Shown here in pieces: positions 37,466 to 47,700 of a stretch of 64,000 nt of DNA. Position numbers and translations under genes: made by a program. This DNA comes from Pseudomonas saponiphila (GTDB lineage: Bacteria; Pseudomonadota; Gammaproteobacteria; Pseudomonadales; Pseudomonadaceae). Location of the stretch: contig NZ_FNTJ01000001.1 of NCBI RefSeq assembly GCF_900105185.1, positions 1,785,501 to 1,849,500 of the forward strand, in the 5' to 3' direction. The notes beneath the pieces are model-generated. The model searched no databases, had not been told where the DNA came from, and saw only the letters and a program-made list of their open reading frames with translations. Position 1 is the first letter of the stretch. Each line of letters starts with the position of its first letter.

Positions 37466-37629
37466 GGGGGGTTGAACCACTTTCGTTTCCCTTCGCTGCG
37501 CAAGCATAGCTGATCATCTTTGGTTGCCGGTCGTAGCGGCAGCAGCTGACAAGGCGATAGACCCTCTGATCAGGACGGCGTTTGGTCTGTGTGCCGCATC
37601 ATTACCTTGAACGTGCCCGAGGAAAAGCC

Positions 37630-38520
37630 ATGGATGCCCGATTGAATGCATTTCTTGAACGTGCCGACGCCGTACTGGCCCGGATCGAACCGCTGTTGCC
37701 GACCCTGCGCCAGAGCATCGACTGGAACCAGTGCCTGGCCGCGCGCTGGCAGCGCGAAGGCCGCAGCGGCTTCCTGCTGCCCCTGGAGGTCAGCCTGGAC
37801 ATGCGCCTGAGCGATCTGATCGGGGTCGACAAGCAGCGCGAGCAACTGGCGCGCAACACCCGGCAGTTCCTCGATGGCCTGCCCGCCAACCATGCCCTGC
37901 TCTGGGGCTCGCGTGGCACGGGTAAATCCTCCCTGGTGCGCGCCTTGCTGGCCGAACATGCCAAGGGCGGCCTGCGGCTGATCGAGATCGAGCGTGATCA
38001 CCTGGCGGACCTGCCGCGGGTGGTGGAGCAACTGGTCAAGCTGCCCCAGCGTTTCGTGCTGTTCTGCGATGACCTGTCGTTCGAGGCCGGCGAGGGCGAT
38101 TACCGGGTGCTCAAGAGCGTGCTCGACGGCTCCCTGGAGCAGGCCCCGGAAAACGTGCTGCTGTACGCCACCTCGAACCGCCGACACCTGGTGCCGGAAA
38201 AGGAAAGCGACAACGAAAACTGGAAGCGCGTCGACGGCGAGTTGCACCCCAGCGAAGCGGTGGAGGACAAGATCGCCCTGTCGGACCGCTTCGGCCTGTG
38301 GTTGTCGTTCTATCCCTTCACTCAGGAACACTTTCTCAATGTGGTGGAACACTGGATCGGCGAGCTGGCGCGCAAGGCCGGCTTGAGCTGGCAGCGCACG
38401 GAGGAGCTGGACATTCTGGCGGTACGCTGGGCCACGGGGCGGGGCAACCGCAACGGCCGGTGTGCCTATCAATTTGCCCGCTATTGGGTGGGCTTGCAGT
38501 TGTTGGAGCAAAAAGCATGA
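37630..38520 (+). CDS. DUF815-family P-loop ATPase
   Basis: A 296-residue AAA-like ATPase of the DUF815 group. Walker A is ALLWGSRGTGKSSLVRALL and Walker B is RFVLFCDDLSF; YATSNRRHLVPE follows as sensor 1 region. The family is conserved and uncharacterised, often called predicted AAA+ superfamily ATPase. Its stop overlaps the start of the fRMsr gene (ATGA), suggesting a joint transcript, though a functional link is not known. ATG 37630 follows GAGGAAAAGCC. Confidence 0.85.
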   Translation: MDARLNAFLERADAVLARIEPLLPTLRQSIDWNQCLAARWQREGRSGFLLPLEVSLDMRLSDLIGVDKQREQLARNTRQFLDGLPANHALLWGSRGTGKSSLVRALLAEHAKGGLRLIEIERDHLADLPRVVEQLVKLPQRFVLFCDDLSFEAGEGDYRVLKSVLDGSLEQAPENVLLYATSNRRHLVPEKESDNENWKRVDGELHPSEAVEDKIALSDRFGLWLSFYPFTQEHFLNVVEHWIGELARKAGLSWQRTEELDILAVRWATGRGNRNGRCAYQFARYWVGLQLLEQKA

Positions 38521-38999
38521 TCGATTTGCAAAGTGCCGGCCAAGGTCTGGATGGCTATGGGCTGCTGTGTGCCCAGCTGGAGTCGCTGCTGGCCGATGAG
38601 CGTGACTTCATCGCCAATGCCGCGCAGTTCTCGGCGTTCCTGTTCAGTCAGCTCGACGACCTGAACTGGGCCGGCTTCTACCTCAACCGCAACCAGGTAC
38701 TGGTGCTGGGCCCGTTCCAGGGCCAGATCGCCTGCGTGCGGATTCCCTTCGGCCGTGGCGTCTGCGGCACTGCGGCGGCCACCCTGCAGACTCAGCGGGT
38801 GGAAGATGTGCATGCCTTTGCCGGACACATCGCCTGTGACAGCGCGTCCAACAGCGAGTTGGTGGTGCCCCTGGTCAAGGACGGCCGGCTGATCGGCGTG
38901 CTCGACCTGGACAGCCCGAAGCTGGCACGCTTCAGCCCGGCGGACCAGGCCGGGATCGAGCAACTGGCGGCGATCTTCCTGCGCCTGAGTGACTGCTGA
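38517..38999 (+). CDS. msrC: Free methionine-(R)-sulfoxide reductase (GAF domain, MsrC)
   Basis: A 160-residue single GAF-domain enzyme reducing free methionine-R-sulfoxide. The three cysteines C73, C83 and C107 (IACVRIPFGRGVCG and HIACDSAS) have spacings of 10 and 24, identical to C84, C94 and C118 of E. coli fRMsr. Trp and Asp/Glu residues of the pocket (WAGFYL, SNSELVVPL, GVLDLDSP) are present. Translationally coupled to the DUF815 ATPase gene. It adds a third methionine/thiol repair function within 5 kb of msrB and gpx. Confidence 0.92.
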   Translation: MIDLQSAGQGLDGYGLLCAQLESLLADERDFIANAAQFSAFLFSQLDDLNWAGFYLNRNQVLVLGPFQGQIACVRIPFGRGVCGTAAATLQTQRVEDVHAFAGHIACDSASNSELVVPLVKDGRLIGVLDLDSPKLARFSPADQAGIEQLAAIFLRLSDC

Positions 39000-39005
39000 C
39001 CGCCA

Positions 39006-41954
39006 TCAGGCGCTCAACCCTGCTTTTTTCAACAGCGCCTGCCGATCCACCGCATCGATCTGCTCTGGTACCAGGAAGCGCTCGGCGTAGCGCTGATAGA
39101 TCTGATCCTGGAGAAACAGCTCGAACAGCTCGGGATCGATGTGGGCGTCGCGGCACATCATGGCCATGATGTTCAGCGCCTCGCTGAGGGTCTTGCCCTT
39201 CTTGTAGGGGCGGTCCGCGGCGGTCAGGGCTTCGAAGATATCGGCAATGGCCATCATTCGCGCCGGCAGGCTCATCTGTTCACGCTTGAGCTGCTTGGGG
39301 TAGCCGCTGCCGTCCATCTTCTCGTGATGGCCGCCGGCGATCTCCGCCACGCTCTGCAGGTGGCTGGGGAAGGGCAGGTGGTTGAGCATGATGATGGTCT
39401 GCACGATGTGGTGATTGATCACATAGCGCTCTTCGGCGGTCAGCGTGCCCCGGGGCACGCTCAGGTTGTACAGCTCGCCACGGTTGTACTTGTGGGCCGG
39501 CACCTGGAGCTTGAACCCCCAGGGATTGTCCGCGGTCATGATCTCCATCGCGCTGCGCTCCAGCAGGTGCTCCGGCTTGTCCGCCAGCAGCCGCTCCTGC
39601 ACTGGCAGGCTGGGCGCCGGCGTGCGTTCCTGGCGCCGCTGCTCTTCCCAGGAAACCCCCAGGCGATCATCCAGGGTCCGGGTCCAGGTGCGCTGGGCGA
39701 TATTCTGCAGGCGCTGCTGGTCGGCTTCGGCCATGAACTCGGCCCCCAGGTTGCAGCGCGCGACAAAGGCGAAGTCTTCGTCCAGGGCGCGCAGGCGCGC
39801 GTCGCGCTCGGCGGCCAGGGCCGTGACGTCGCCCCCTTCGGCCACGGCCTGCCAGTAATCGATCCAGGCATCGCGCTTGAGCACTTCGAAGCGGGTACGG
39901 ATTTCGTGGATCCGATCATTCAGGGTTTCCAGCTTGGTGGCCTTGTCCACCACGTATTCCGGGGTCGTGACCTTGCCGCAATCGTGCAGCCAGGCCGCGA
40001 TATGCAAGGCCTCCCATTCGTCGTCGGTGGGCTGGTAGGTGGCGAACCGCGGGTCGTCGCTGGCGGCCGCGGCCTCGGCCAGCATCAGGGTCAGGGCCGG
40101 CACCCGCTGGCAGTGGCCGCCGGTGTATGGGCTCTTGGCGTCGATGGCCCCGGCTAGTAGCTGAATGAAGGCGTCCAGCAGTTGCTTCTGCTTGTTCTGC
40201 AGGCGCTGGCTCTCGATGCACAGCGCGGCGGTGGCGGACACCGCCCGGATAAAGGCGATCCGATCCGGACTGAGTACGTCCAGGTCCGCCTCGGCGCCGC
40301 TGTCTTCCAGAAACAGCAGGAGCATACCCACCATTTCGTGATGGCGATTGCGCAAGCGCAGGCCCAGCAAGTGAGCGCTGGGACTGTCCAGGGCCAGCAG
40401 CACGCTTTGCAGGCTGCCGGCCTGTTCAAAGCCCAGGGTGGTGACCACGGTGTCGCTGTCGGTGAGTTGGCGCAGCCAGTCCGGAAGTCGCTGGTCGCTC
40501 AGGTCCTTGGTGGCGATATTGAATCGCGGCAGATCCTGGTGTTCGCCGTCGATGATCAGGCCATGGGGTTCCAGGCGCGCGCCCTTGCTTTCAGAGAGAT
40601 AGATCAGGCCGGCCTTGGCCTGGGCCAGCTTGACGGTTTCCGAGAGCACTCGTTGCAGCAGCGGGTCGAAGCGGGTTTCCGCCGACAGACTGGCATTGAT
40701 CTCGAAAAAACTCGCCAGGGTGTCTTTCATCCTGGCCATGGACACGCTCAGTTGATCCACTTCCAGCACCGGCGAGCGGCGTGACATCGGCACTTTGAAG
40801 TCGAAACTGCGGATGGCGTCGGCTTCCTGCACCAGGGCCCGCAGCGGTCGCACCAGCACGCGGGAGATCAACCAGCCCAAGGGCAGGCACAGCAGCAGGA
40901 TGGTCAGGGTGATCAGTGCGCCTTGCCAGCGCAGGCGGTAGGCATCGGCCAGCAGCTCATCCTCGGGCACCAGCAAGGCCAGTTGCAAGCCACCCGGCCC
41001 ACCCTCGGCAATCCGGTTGCTGGCGGTGATCCAGCTGCGTCCCTGGGACTGCAAGTGGCCGTTTTCCGCCTGGCCCCGCAGCAGCGCGCCGAACACCGGA
41101 TTCAGGGCATTGGCCTTGATCAAGCGTGCGCTGTGTTTGTCCAGGACCAGCTTTTCGCTGTCCGGATAGGCCACGACACTGCCCTGGTCGTCGAGCAGGG
41201 CGACCTCGGTGTCCGGGGTCACCCGGTGCTTGGCCAGGGTCGAGGACAGTTGTTCCAGCGTCAGGTCGGCGCCCAGCACTGCCATGTTGCCGCTGCTCAG
41301 TGCCAGGGTGGTGCCGACGTTGTTGGTGGAATAGAAGACGTAGGGCTCGGTGGTGATCTGCTCGGTTTCGCTGCGGGCGTTGGAAAACCAGTCGCGGTTG
41401 CGCGGGTCGTAGCCATCCTGTGGGTGCTCCAGGCGGCCGATCATGGAGAGCTGCGAATCGAAGAACAGTGATTGTGAGTGTATCTGCCCGGCGCTGGCAT
41501 TGCGCTCGATGCTCCAGACTTCATAGGCGCTGTCTGCTGGCGCCTGGCGCAGATTGCGGATAGCGGCGTTGCGCAGGGGGCGCACCATGAAGAAATCGCC
41601 GTCGGCGTACCCCAGGTACAAAGAGGCCAGGTTCGGGTTGTCCTGCAGTGACTGACTGAACGGCCTGAGCAGTGCCAGGCGTTGCTCCAGGTTGCCGCTC
41701 TGGGTCGCCGGATCACCGGCCAGCAGGCGCAGCAGATGGCGGATGGGCTCGTAAGTGGACTTCAGGTCGCCGCGCACATCCTGTTCGATGCGCTGGAAGA
41801 GCTTTTCGCTGCTTTGCAGGATGATGCGGGTGGTCTGCCGGTAGTTGTAGATCCCGAGGATGACTCCGGTGAGCAGCATCAGCAGGGTGAACATCACACT
41901 GATGTGTATATGAAGAGGAAAGCGACGGAGGGCAGGCGTAGGCGTGCTCGGCAT
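39006..41954 (-). CDS. Membrane HD-GYP phosphodiesterase with Cache-type sensor, HAMP and GAF domains
   Basis: A 982-residue protein. Two spans (about 18-40 and 300-320) flank a large periplasmic dCACHE-like sensor. A HAMP region, a GAF-like domain (about 410-560) and an HD-GYP domain follow. The catalytic motifs are intact: WLHDCGK (His657 region), GGHHEKMDGSGYP (near 876) and a late ADIFEALTAADRPYKKG. Such proteins hydrolyse c-di-GMP to GMP. About 220 residues separate HD from HHE, roughly 150 more than in minimal HD-GYP domains, an insertion rich in Glu/Arg. Start ATG 41954 has GGAGAG upstream. Last gene of a minus-strand signalling run. Confidence 0.9.
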   Translation of the reverse strand: MPSTPTPALRRFPLHIHISVMFTLLMLLTGVILGIYNYRQTTRIILQSSEKLFQRIEQDVRGDLKSTYEPIRHLLRLLAGDPATQSGNLEQRLALLRPFSQSLQDNPNLASLYLGYADGDFFMVRPLRNAAIRNLRQAPADSAYEVWSIERNASAGQIHSQSLFFDSQLSMIGRLEHPQDGYDPRNRDWFSNARSETEQITTEPYVFYSTNNVGTTLALSSGNMAVLGADLTLEQLSSTLAKHRVTPDTEVALLDDQGSVVAYPDSEKLVLDKHSARLIKANALNPVFGALLRGQAENGHLQSQGRSWITASNRIAEGGPGGLQLALLVPEDELLADAYRLRWQGALITLTILLLCLPLGWLISRVLVRPLRALVQEADAIRSFDFKVPMSRRSPVLEVDQLSVSMARMKDTLASFFEINASLSAETRFDPLLQRVLSETVKLAQAKAGLIYLSESKGARLEPHGLIIDGEHQDLPRFNIATKDLSDQRLPDWLRQLTDSDTVVTTLGFEQAGSLQSVLLALDSPSAHLLGLRLRNRHHEMVGMLLLFLEDSGAEADLDVLSPDRIAFIRAVSATAALCIESQRLQNKQKQLLDAFIQLLAGAIDAKSPYTGGHCQRVPALTLMLAEAAAASDDPRFATYQPTDDEWEALHIAAWLHDCGKVTTPEYVVDKATKLETLNDRIHEIRTRFEVLKRDAWIDYWQAVAEGGDVTALAAERDARLRALDEDFAFVARCNLGAEFMAEADQQRLQNIAQRTWTRTLDDRLGVSWEEQRRQERTPAPSLPVQERLLADKPEHLLERSAMEIMTADNPWGFKLQVPAHKYNRGELYNLSVPRGTLTAEERYVINHHIVQTIIMLNHLPFPSHLQSVAEIAGGHHEKMDGSGYPKQLKREQMSLPARMMAIADIFEALTAADRPYKKGKTLSEALNIMAMMCRDAHIDPELFELFLQDQIYQRYAERFLVPEQIDAVDRQALLKKAGLSA

Positions 41955-42119
41955 TGCAATTCTCTCCAGAGGCGCATGAGGCTGGGTTCTAGGCCCAAGC
42001 ATAGTTAAGGCCGGCTCTTCCTGCCTTGGCCCGGCGGCTGCAGGTTGACGGTGCTGGCCTGCAGGGCCGGGTGGCGAAGCAATACTGGCCCTTTGATATT
42101 TATCTGGCAAGCGCAGGCT

Positions 42120-43841
42120 TTATGGCGGATTGGTCAGTTGTGGGGCGCTGGTTTTCTGCTCCGCAGCTTGCGCCTTGGAGGGCTGAGATGGCGGCTCATC
42201 AAGGTGGCGGTGCAAGGATTGGGCGAAGTGCACCAAGTCCCGGTCCAAGCGGCGGACGGCAGCGGTTATCGCCTCCTGCGCGACAGGTGGCAGGCAAGCC
42301 TGTTCCAGAGCCTCGCAACCGGCCTGCAACGACTCGGCCCCGACCATCAGCGCCGAGCCCTTGATCTTGTGGGCCAGGGCCACCAGCGCCCGGGGCTCAC
42401 TGGCCGGGATCTGTTCCAGCTGGCGCCGGTCCTCCTGGCAGCAGCGCAGCAACTCGTTGAGCATGCGCCGTGCGAACAGCGGCTTGCCACGGGTCAGGGT
42501 GCGCAAGGTGCTGAGGCTGAAGCTGTCGGTCCGAGGCCGGGGCTTGAGGCTTGCCAGCCTGAGGCTCAAGCGCTCCAGGCTCAGGGGCTTGGCCAGACAG
42601 TCATGCATGCCGGCGTCGAGGCCGCGCTGGAGCGCTTGCGGTTCGGTGCTGGCGCTGCAACCGATCAGGGTGATCGCCGGCCTCTGCTCGCGTGCTTCGT
42701 ATTGGCGTATGGCCTCAGCCAACTGGTAGCCGTCCATCGATGGCATGTTGCAGTCGAGGATCAAGAGGTCGAAGTCGCCTTGGCGCCACAACTCGAAGGC
42801 CTGACGTCCGTCGTCGGCGCAGGTGACCCGGTGTCCGAGGTACTCCAGCTGGCCCTGCAGCAGGGTCAGGCTGGCGCGGTGGTCGTCCGCCAGCAGCACA
42901 TCCAGTGGCACCGCGGCGGCGGGCAGCGGCTCTGCGGCGCCAGCGGCGGGCTGGGCGGTGCGGCCGCGCAGGGGCAGCCTGACCCGCGCCTCGCAGCCGG
43001 GGCCGCTGCGCCCGTGCAGGCTCAGGCTGCCGCCCATCTGCCGGCACAACTGATGACTGATGGGCAGGCCAAGCCCGGCGCTGTTTCGCGGCGACTGGCT
43101 GTCGGGGTCAATCTGGGCGAAGGGCAGCAACAGCCCCTGGCGTTGCTGTTCGGGAATGCCGATGCCGCTGTCTTGCACCTGCAACAGCAGCTGGTACCGG
43201 TCCTGGCTGGCGGCGGGCTGCAAGGTCGCCCTGACCTGGATCGTGCCCTGCTGTGTGAACTTGATCGCGTTGCTCAACAGATTGCCCAGCACCTGCTTGA
43301 AGCGCAAAACATCGATCAGCACCTGGGGCGCGGGGCTGGGGGCGTTGAATTCCAGCTCCAGCACCAGGTGCTTTTGCCGGGCCTGGGCGTCGTACACCCC
43401 GACCAGCCCTTCGACGCAATCGCGCAGGTCGACCCAGGTCGGGTTCAGGCGCAGGTGGCCGGATTCGATCCGGCTGATGTCCAGCAGGTCATCCAGCAGT
43501 TCCTTGAGGTCGCTGGCCGCGCCTAGTGCCAGCTCCAGCGGCGCATGGTTGGGCGAACTGTCGCCGGTGCGGCGCAGGACCAGCTCCAGCAAGCCGATCA
43601 AGGCGTTCAACGGGGTACGGAGTTCGTGGCCAAGGTGCCCGAGGAAGCGGCTCTTGTTGCGATCGGCCGCTTCGGCGCGCTGCTTGCCGGCCTCCAGGGC
43701 CGCCGCCGAGCGGGCCAGCGCTGGCAATTGCCGGCGTTGCTGGCGCAGTTGCCGATAAAGCCGGGCCTGGTTCAGCAATGCGGCCAGCAACAGAAATATC
43801 AGGGTCATGATGCCAACGGGCTGGAGCAGGGTCTTGATCAT
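42120..43841 (-). CDS. Hybrid kinase with HK-REC-HPt phosphorelay but no sensor domain (BvgS/EvgS-like)
   Basis: A 573-residue tripartite kinase. One membrane span (about 10-24) is followed within 40 residues by the dimerisation helix with His72 (FLGHLGHELRTPLNA), ATPase motifs including DSGIGIP and SAGLGLPIS, a receiver with Asp363 in LLILDCNMPSMDGY, and a C-terminal HPt with His491 in LAHKIKGSA. All relay residues are intact. BvgS/EvgS/RocS1 proteins normally carry 400-600 residues of periplasmic solute-binding-like and PAS domains before this core; these are missing. The response regulator gene lies 43 bases upstream in the same orientation. The ribosome site is weak. Confidence 0.88.
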   Translation of the reverse strand: MIKTLLQPVGIMTLIFLLLAALLNQARLYRQLRQQRRQLPALARSAAALEAGKQRAEAADRNKSRFLGHLGHELRTPLNALIGLLELVLRRTGDSSPNHAPLELALGAASDLKELLDDLLDISRIESGHLRLNPTWVDLRDCVEGLVGVYDAQARQKHLVLELEFNAPSPAPQVLIDVLRFKQVLGNLLSNAIKFTQQGTIQVRATLQPAASQDRYQLLLQVQDSGIGIPEQQRQGLLLPFAQIDPDSQSPRNSAGLGLPISHQLCRQMGGSLSLHGRSGPGCEARVRLPLRGRTAQPAAGAAEPLPAAAVPLDVLLADDHRASLTLLQGQLEYLGHRVTCADDGRQAFELWRQGDFDLLILDCNMPSMDGYQLAEAIRQYEAREQRPAITLIGCSASTEPQALQRGLDAGMHDCLAKPLSLERLSLRLASLKPRPRTDSFSLSTLRTLTRGKPLFARRMLNELLRCCQEDRRQLEQIPASEPRALVALAHKIKGSALMVGAESLQAGCEALEQACLPPVAQEAITAAVRRLDRDLVHFAQSLHRHLDEPPSQPSKAQAAEQKTSAPQLTNPP

Positions 43842-43884
43842 CGCCCGGCCGCTCGCCGTGACCGGGGTATCGGGAGCCGGCGCC

Positions 43885-44511
43885 TCATATCAGTTCGTTG
43901 CGCCTGGCCATGTCCACCAGTTCATTCATCGAGGTGGTGGCGAGTTTCTGCATGATGCGTTTCTTGTAAGTGCTGACGGTCTTGTGGCTGAGAAACATGC
44001 CCGTGGCAATTTCCTTATTGGTCTGGCCCATGGCGAAAAGTTGCAGAACCATCAACTCCCGATCATTCAAGGAGTTGAATTGGGCCAACTCCAAAGTTGC
44101 TCCCAGGGCGGTCCGGTCAAGGTGCAGGGCCTGGCTGGGAAAGTAGTTGTAGCCGTTGCAAATGGCCTTGACGGCACTGAGCAGTTCGCTCAGGTCTTCG
44201 CGCTTGCACACATAGCCACTGGCGCCGGCGCGCATGCAGCGATTGGCGAACAGCGCCGCAGACTGGGCCGTAAGCACCAGGACGCGCAGGGATTGATGCA
44301 TGTTGCTCAAGCGCTCCAGCAGCTCCAGGCCATCGAGCTTCGGGATGCAGATATCAAGGATGACCAGGCTGGGTTCGCATTCGCGGACCATTTGCAGGGC
44401 GTCGACGCCGTTATCGGTTTCACCAATGATCTGATACCCCTCGTGCTCCAGCAGAATACGCACCGCCATGCGTATCACGGGGTGGTCATCAATGATAAGT
44501 ACTGAGCCCAT
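43885..44511 (-). CDS. NarL/FixJ-family response regulator (BvgA/EvgA/RocA-like)
   Basis: A 208-residue regulator with receiver Asp53 (LVILDICIP), acidic pair D8/D9, Lys in YVCKREDL, and a LuxR helix-turn-helix (FNSLNDRELMVLQLFAMG, then TNKEIATGMFLSHKTVSTYK). It is upstream of the sensorless hybrid kinase and downstream of the FHA-like exoprotein gene, all on the minus strand. By analogy with BvgA or RocA1, control of adhesin expression is plausible (inference). It resembles the orphan regulator at 2.1-2.8 kb across both domains. Confidence 0.9.
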   Translation of the reverse strand: MGSVLIIDDHPVIRMAVRILLEHEGYQIIGETDNGVDALQMVRECEPSLVILDICIPKLDGLELLERLSNMHQSLRVLVLTAQSAALFANRCMRAGASGYVCKREDLSELLSAVKAICNGYNYFPSQALHLDRTALGATLELAQFNSLNDRELMVLQLFAMGQTNKEIATGMFLSHKTVSTYKKRIMQKLATTSMNELVDMARRNELI

Positions 44512-44727
44512 GTTGGCCTCCTGCCGAAAAAGGGAAGTCCGAACAGTAGCCCAGCCGCAAGAGTGGAAATAGTTGCGAAAGTGTTGAAAAACCCAATCTA
44601 AGACAGGTCTTACAACGAATAAGGGGAGGTATTACAGCCGTTTGGCAGTCACGTGAAGTTAAGGCGGGATCTATGGGGCGTACAGTGCCCTTGAACGCAG
44701 GACGCGGGACCGGCGCCAGTCCGTGCA

Positions 44728-44753
44728 GGCCGCCCCCCGCGAAGAGGGCGGCC
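44728..44753. repeat. GC-rich inverted repeat after the exoprotein gene
   Basis: GGCCGCCC and GGGCGGCC with a ten-base spacer just downstream of the tpsA stop on the minus strand. No T tract follows, so it may stabilise the 3' end rather than terminate. The remaining spacer to the regulator gene (44512-44727) must contain that gene's promoter. Confidence 0.4.
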
Positions 44754-44759
44754 CGGGCC

Positions 44760-47700
44760 TCATGGTGTTTTCTGATCGATGCCGGCTTGCAGCAGCTGGC
44801 TGTCGGTATGGCCGCCGATCCGCAACGGACCGAGGTTGAACACCTGGTCGTTGCGGGTGGCGTCATCCTGTTTGCGAGTCAGTTCGGATGCGCTGCCCAG
44901 GGCAACGTTGACCGGTGACTTGGACAGGTTGGCGCCGACATCCACGCGCAACTCCGAGCCGGAAAGATCGGTGCGGGCGACCTTGGAATCCCCCAGGTCG
45001 ACACGTCCTTGGCTGGCGCCGATGCGAGCTCCGGTGAGCCGGGTTTCGCCGCTGACCTTCAGGTTGACACCCTGCTGGGTGCTGATCCCCGAGGCCTGCT
45101 CCACGCGGTTCTTGCTCTCGTGGCTGAGGTTCAGGTTCAAGGTCGGGGTATAGGAGGTCTGACCGCTCTTGTCGCCAAACAGCACGCCTTCAGCGGTATT
45201 GGCCACCTTGCTGCCGGCGGTGTTTTTCTCGCTGACCGAATAGCTGTCGCTGGTTTTCGGCCAGAAACGCTCTTTCAGGCTGGAGAAGCGATTGCCCAGG
45301 GCGTCGGCCTTGTCGGCCAGGTAGTGCTTGGCCTTGTCCACGCCGTTGCCAAAGGCACCGCGTGGCTCCGGGTTGACGTCGTAGCTGCCGCTGCGACTGA
45401 GTTTCTCCCCCAGGCGCTCCTTGGCGTCGCTGGCCTTGGCGACCAGGCTGTCTTTTGCCGAGCCGAGTTTGTCGACGCTCTTGTCGACGGCGTTCTCCAG
45501 CTTTTCCCGGTGCTTGTCGAAGCCTTTCTCGGCCTGGGCCTTCAGGTCGTTCTTCAGCGGACCGGCCGGCTTGGCCAGCTTGTCCACCAGTCCTGGCTGG
45601 TTCTTCGCCACTTCCAGCTTGGCGTCGATATTGACCTGGGTGCTGCGCAGCCGGTCCTGGCGGCTTTCGATGTCGAGGTTGCCACCGATGACGCCGTCGA
45701 GCCGTTGCGCCTCGATGTTGGCCCCGGCCAGGTGCACGTTGCCAGCGCTGTCGAGGGTCACTTGGTCGGCCTTGATCAGGCTGTTGTGCTGGGTGCTGCT
45801 CTGGCGCTGGTCGACGTCGATCTTGGCCCGGGCATTGATTCCGCGGTCGACTTTCGGCGAGTCGTGCTCACCGGCATCGGCCAGGGTGGTCTTGCCCATG
45901 CTGCCACCGGCGCCCAGGGTCAGGCCCCAGTTGTTGTGGGCCTGGGTGGACTGCGCCGATTCCTGGAAGATGCCGCCTTGGGCCGCCTCCAGCACTACTT
46001 TGCCGGCTTCGATTCGCGTGCCCTGCAGGTGGATCGCGCTGTCGTCCGCGGCGCTGCTTGCCAGGTGGGCCTGGCCCTGGCTGTAGAGCTGGGCGCCGCG
46101 CTGGCTCTGGTCGTTTTCATTGACCCGGCCGATGTTGAAGTTGGCGCTGAGGTTGACGCTCTTGCCGCTGCTCTGCTCGCTGCTGGTCTTGCTGCCACCG
46201 GCCGTGAAACCCCCTCCGAGGTTGTTGCCCTGGCTGTGGTGGGTGTCCACCGCGGCTTGCAGATCGAGCTTGCCGCCGGCGTCCAGGGTGATGTCGCCGG
46301 TGGGACGTGCGGCGTTGCCGATCTGCGTGCCTTGCAAGATCAGGTCGCCGGCGCTCTTGAGGTTGACCGGTCCCTGGCCCTGGAGGCTGGCGACCCGCGC
46401 CTGGCTGTCCTGTTGCTCAAGGCTCTTGTGATCCAGTTGCAAACCGGCCCCGACATTGAGGTTGGTGCCGCTGCTACCGGGCGTGGTGCCCAGGGTCAGG
46501 GAGGCATCGCCACGCAGGCTGGAGTTGTTGCTGCTCTGGCGGTCATTGGCTTGATTGAGCGCCAGCTTGCCGCCGGTATCGATGTCGACGCCGCCCAGGC
46601 CGCCATTGAACTGGCTGCCTTCGAAGCTGGCATCACCGGTGACCTTGATGTTCACGCCCTGGCTGCCGGCGTAGCTGCCGACCTGGGCCTTCTCGGAGCT
46701 GCTGGTGACGTTGCTGCTACCACCGGCACCGCTGCCACGGATGTTCAGGTCTTCTCCGGTGTTGGTGTAGACCCGCACGCCAACCTTGGCGTCCACCGCC
46801 TGTTCGCTAGTGCTGTGGGTATCGCTGGCGGCACTGGCCAGCAGGCTGCCGGCGTTGATCTGCACGGCGCCGTCGGTGGCGCGGTACTGGGTGCCCTGGT
46901 CCTTGAGTTGGCCGTTGGCCTTGACCGTGACCTGGGCGCCGCTCAACTGGCTGACCACGGCGGTGCTGGCGCTTTCTTTGCGCTGACGGTTCTGGTGGCT
47001 GACGTCCACATCGAGCCCGACATTGGGCTGTTCCAGGGCATCGAGTACCCCAGGCTGGTGGAACTTGCGCTGGGCCACGCCCTGGATGGCTTTTTCGATG
47101 GGGCGGGTGACGCCCTTGTATTCGACGTTGGCGCCGACATCCACCGCCCAGTTGTTGTCCTTGTGGCTGCTGCTTTCGCGGTTGTGCGCGGCCTGGTTGT
47201 CGATCTCGGCAGCCATGACCTGCAATGCACCGCCGGCCTTGACCTGGGCGCCTTCGGTGGTCAGGCGGTTACCGGCGTTGATGGTCAGGTTGCCGCTGGC
47301 AGCAATGTTGCTGGTCTGGGCAGTGTTCTTGCTGCTGCTGTCCTGGCTGCTGTTGTGGGCCACTTCCAGGCCGTTGCCAGCGCGGTCCAGGCCGCCGGTG
47401 TAGTAGAAGCCGCCACCGGTGGTGGTGCTGTCGCTGTGCTGCTGGGTTTGGTTGTCCGCGGCCAGCAACTGCACATTCTTGCCGCTCAGGCTGGCGTCGC
47501 CGGCCGTGGCCTTAAGGTCGCTGCCTTGCACCTTGAGGTCCTCGCCGGCGGTGACCGCCAGGGTGCCGCCGGTAAGGCTGGAGGCCTGTTGCCGGGTGCT
47601 GTCGCTGCTGTCGTTGCGCTGCTGATCCTGGTAGCGCACCCCGGCCCGGTACTGGCCGGTGCCTGGAGCGTTTTCCTTGGCGTAGGCGTCGAAGCCGCGC

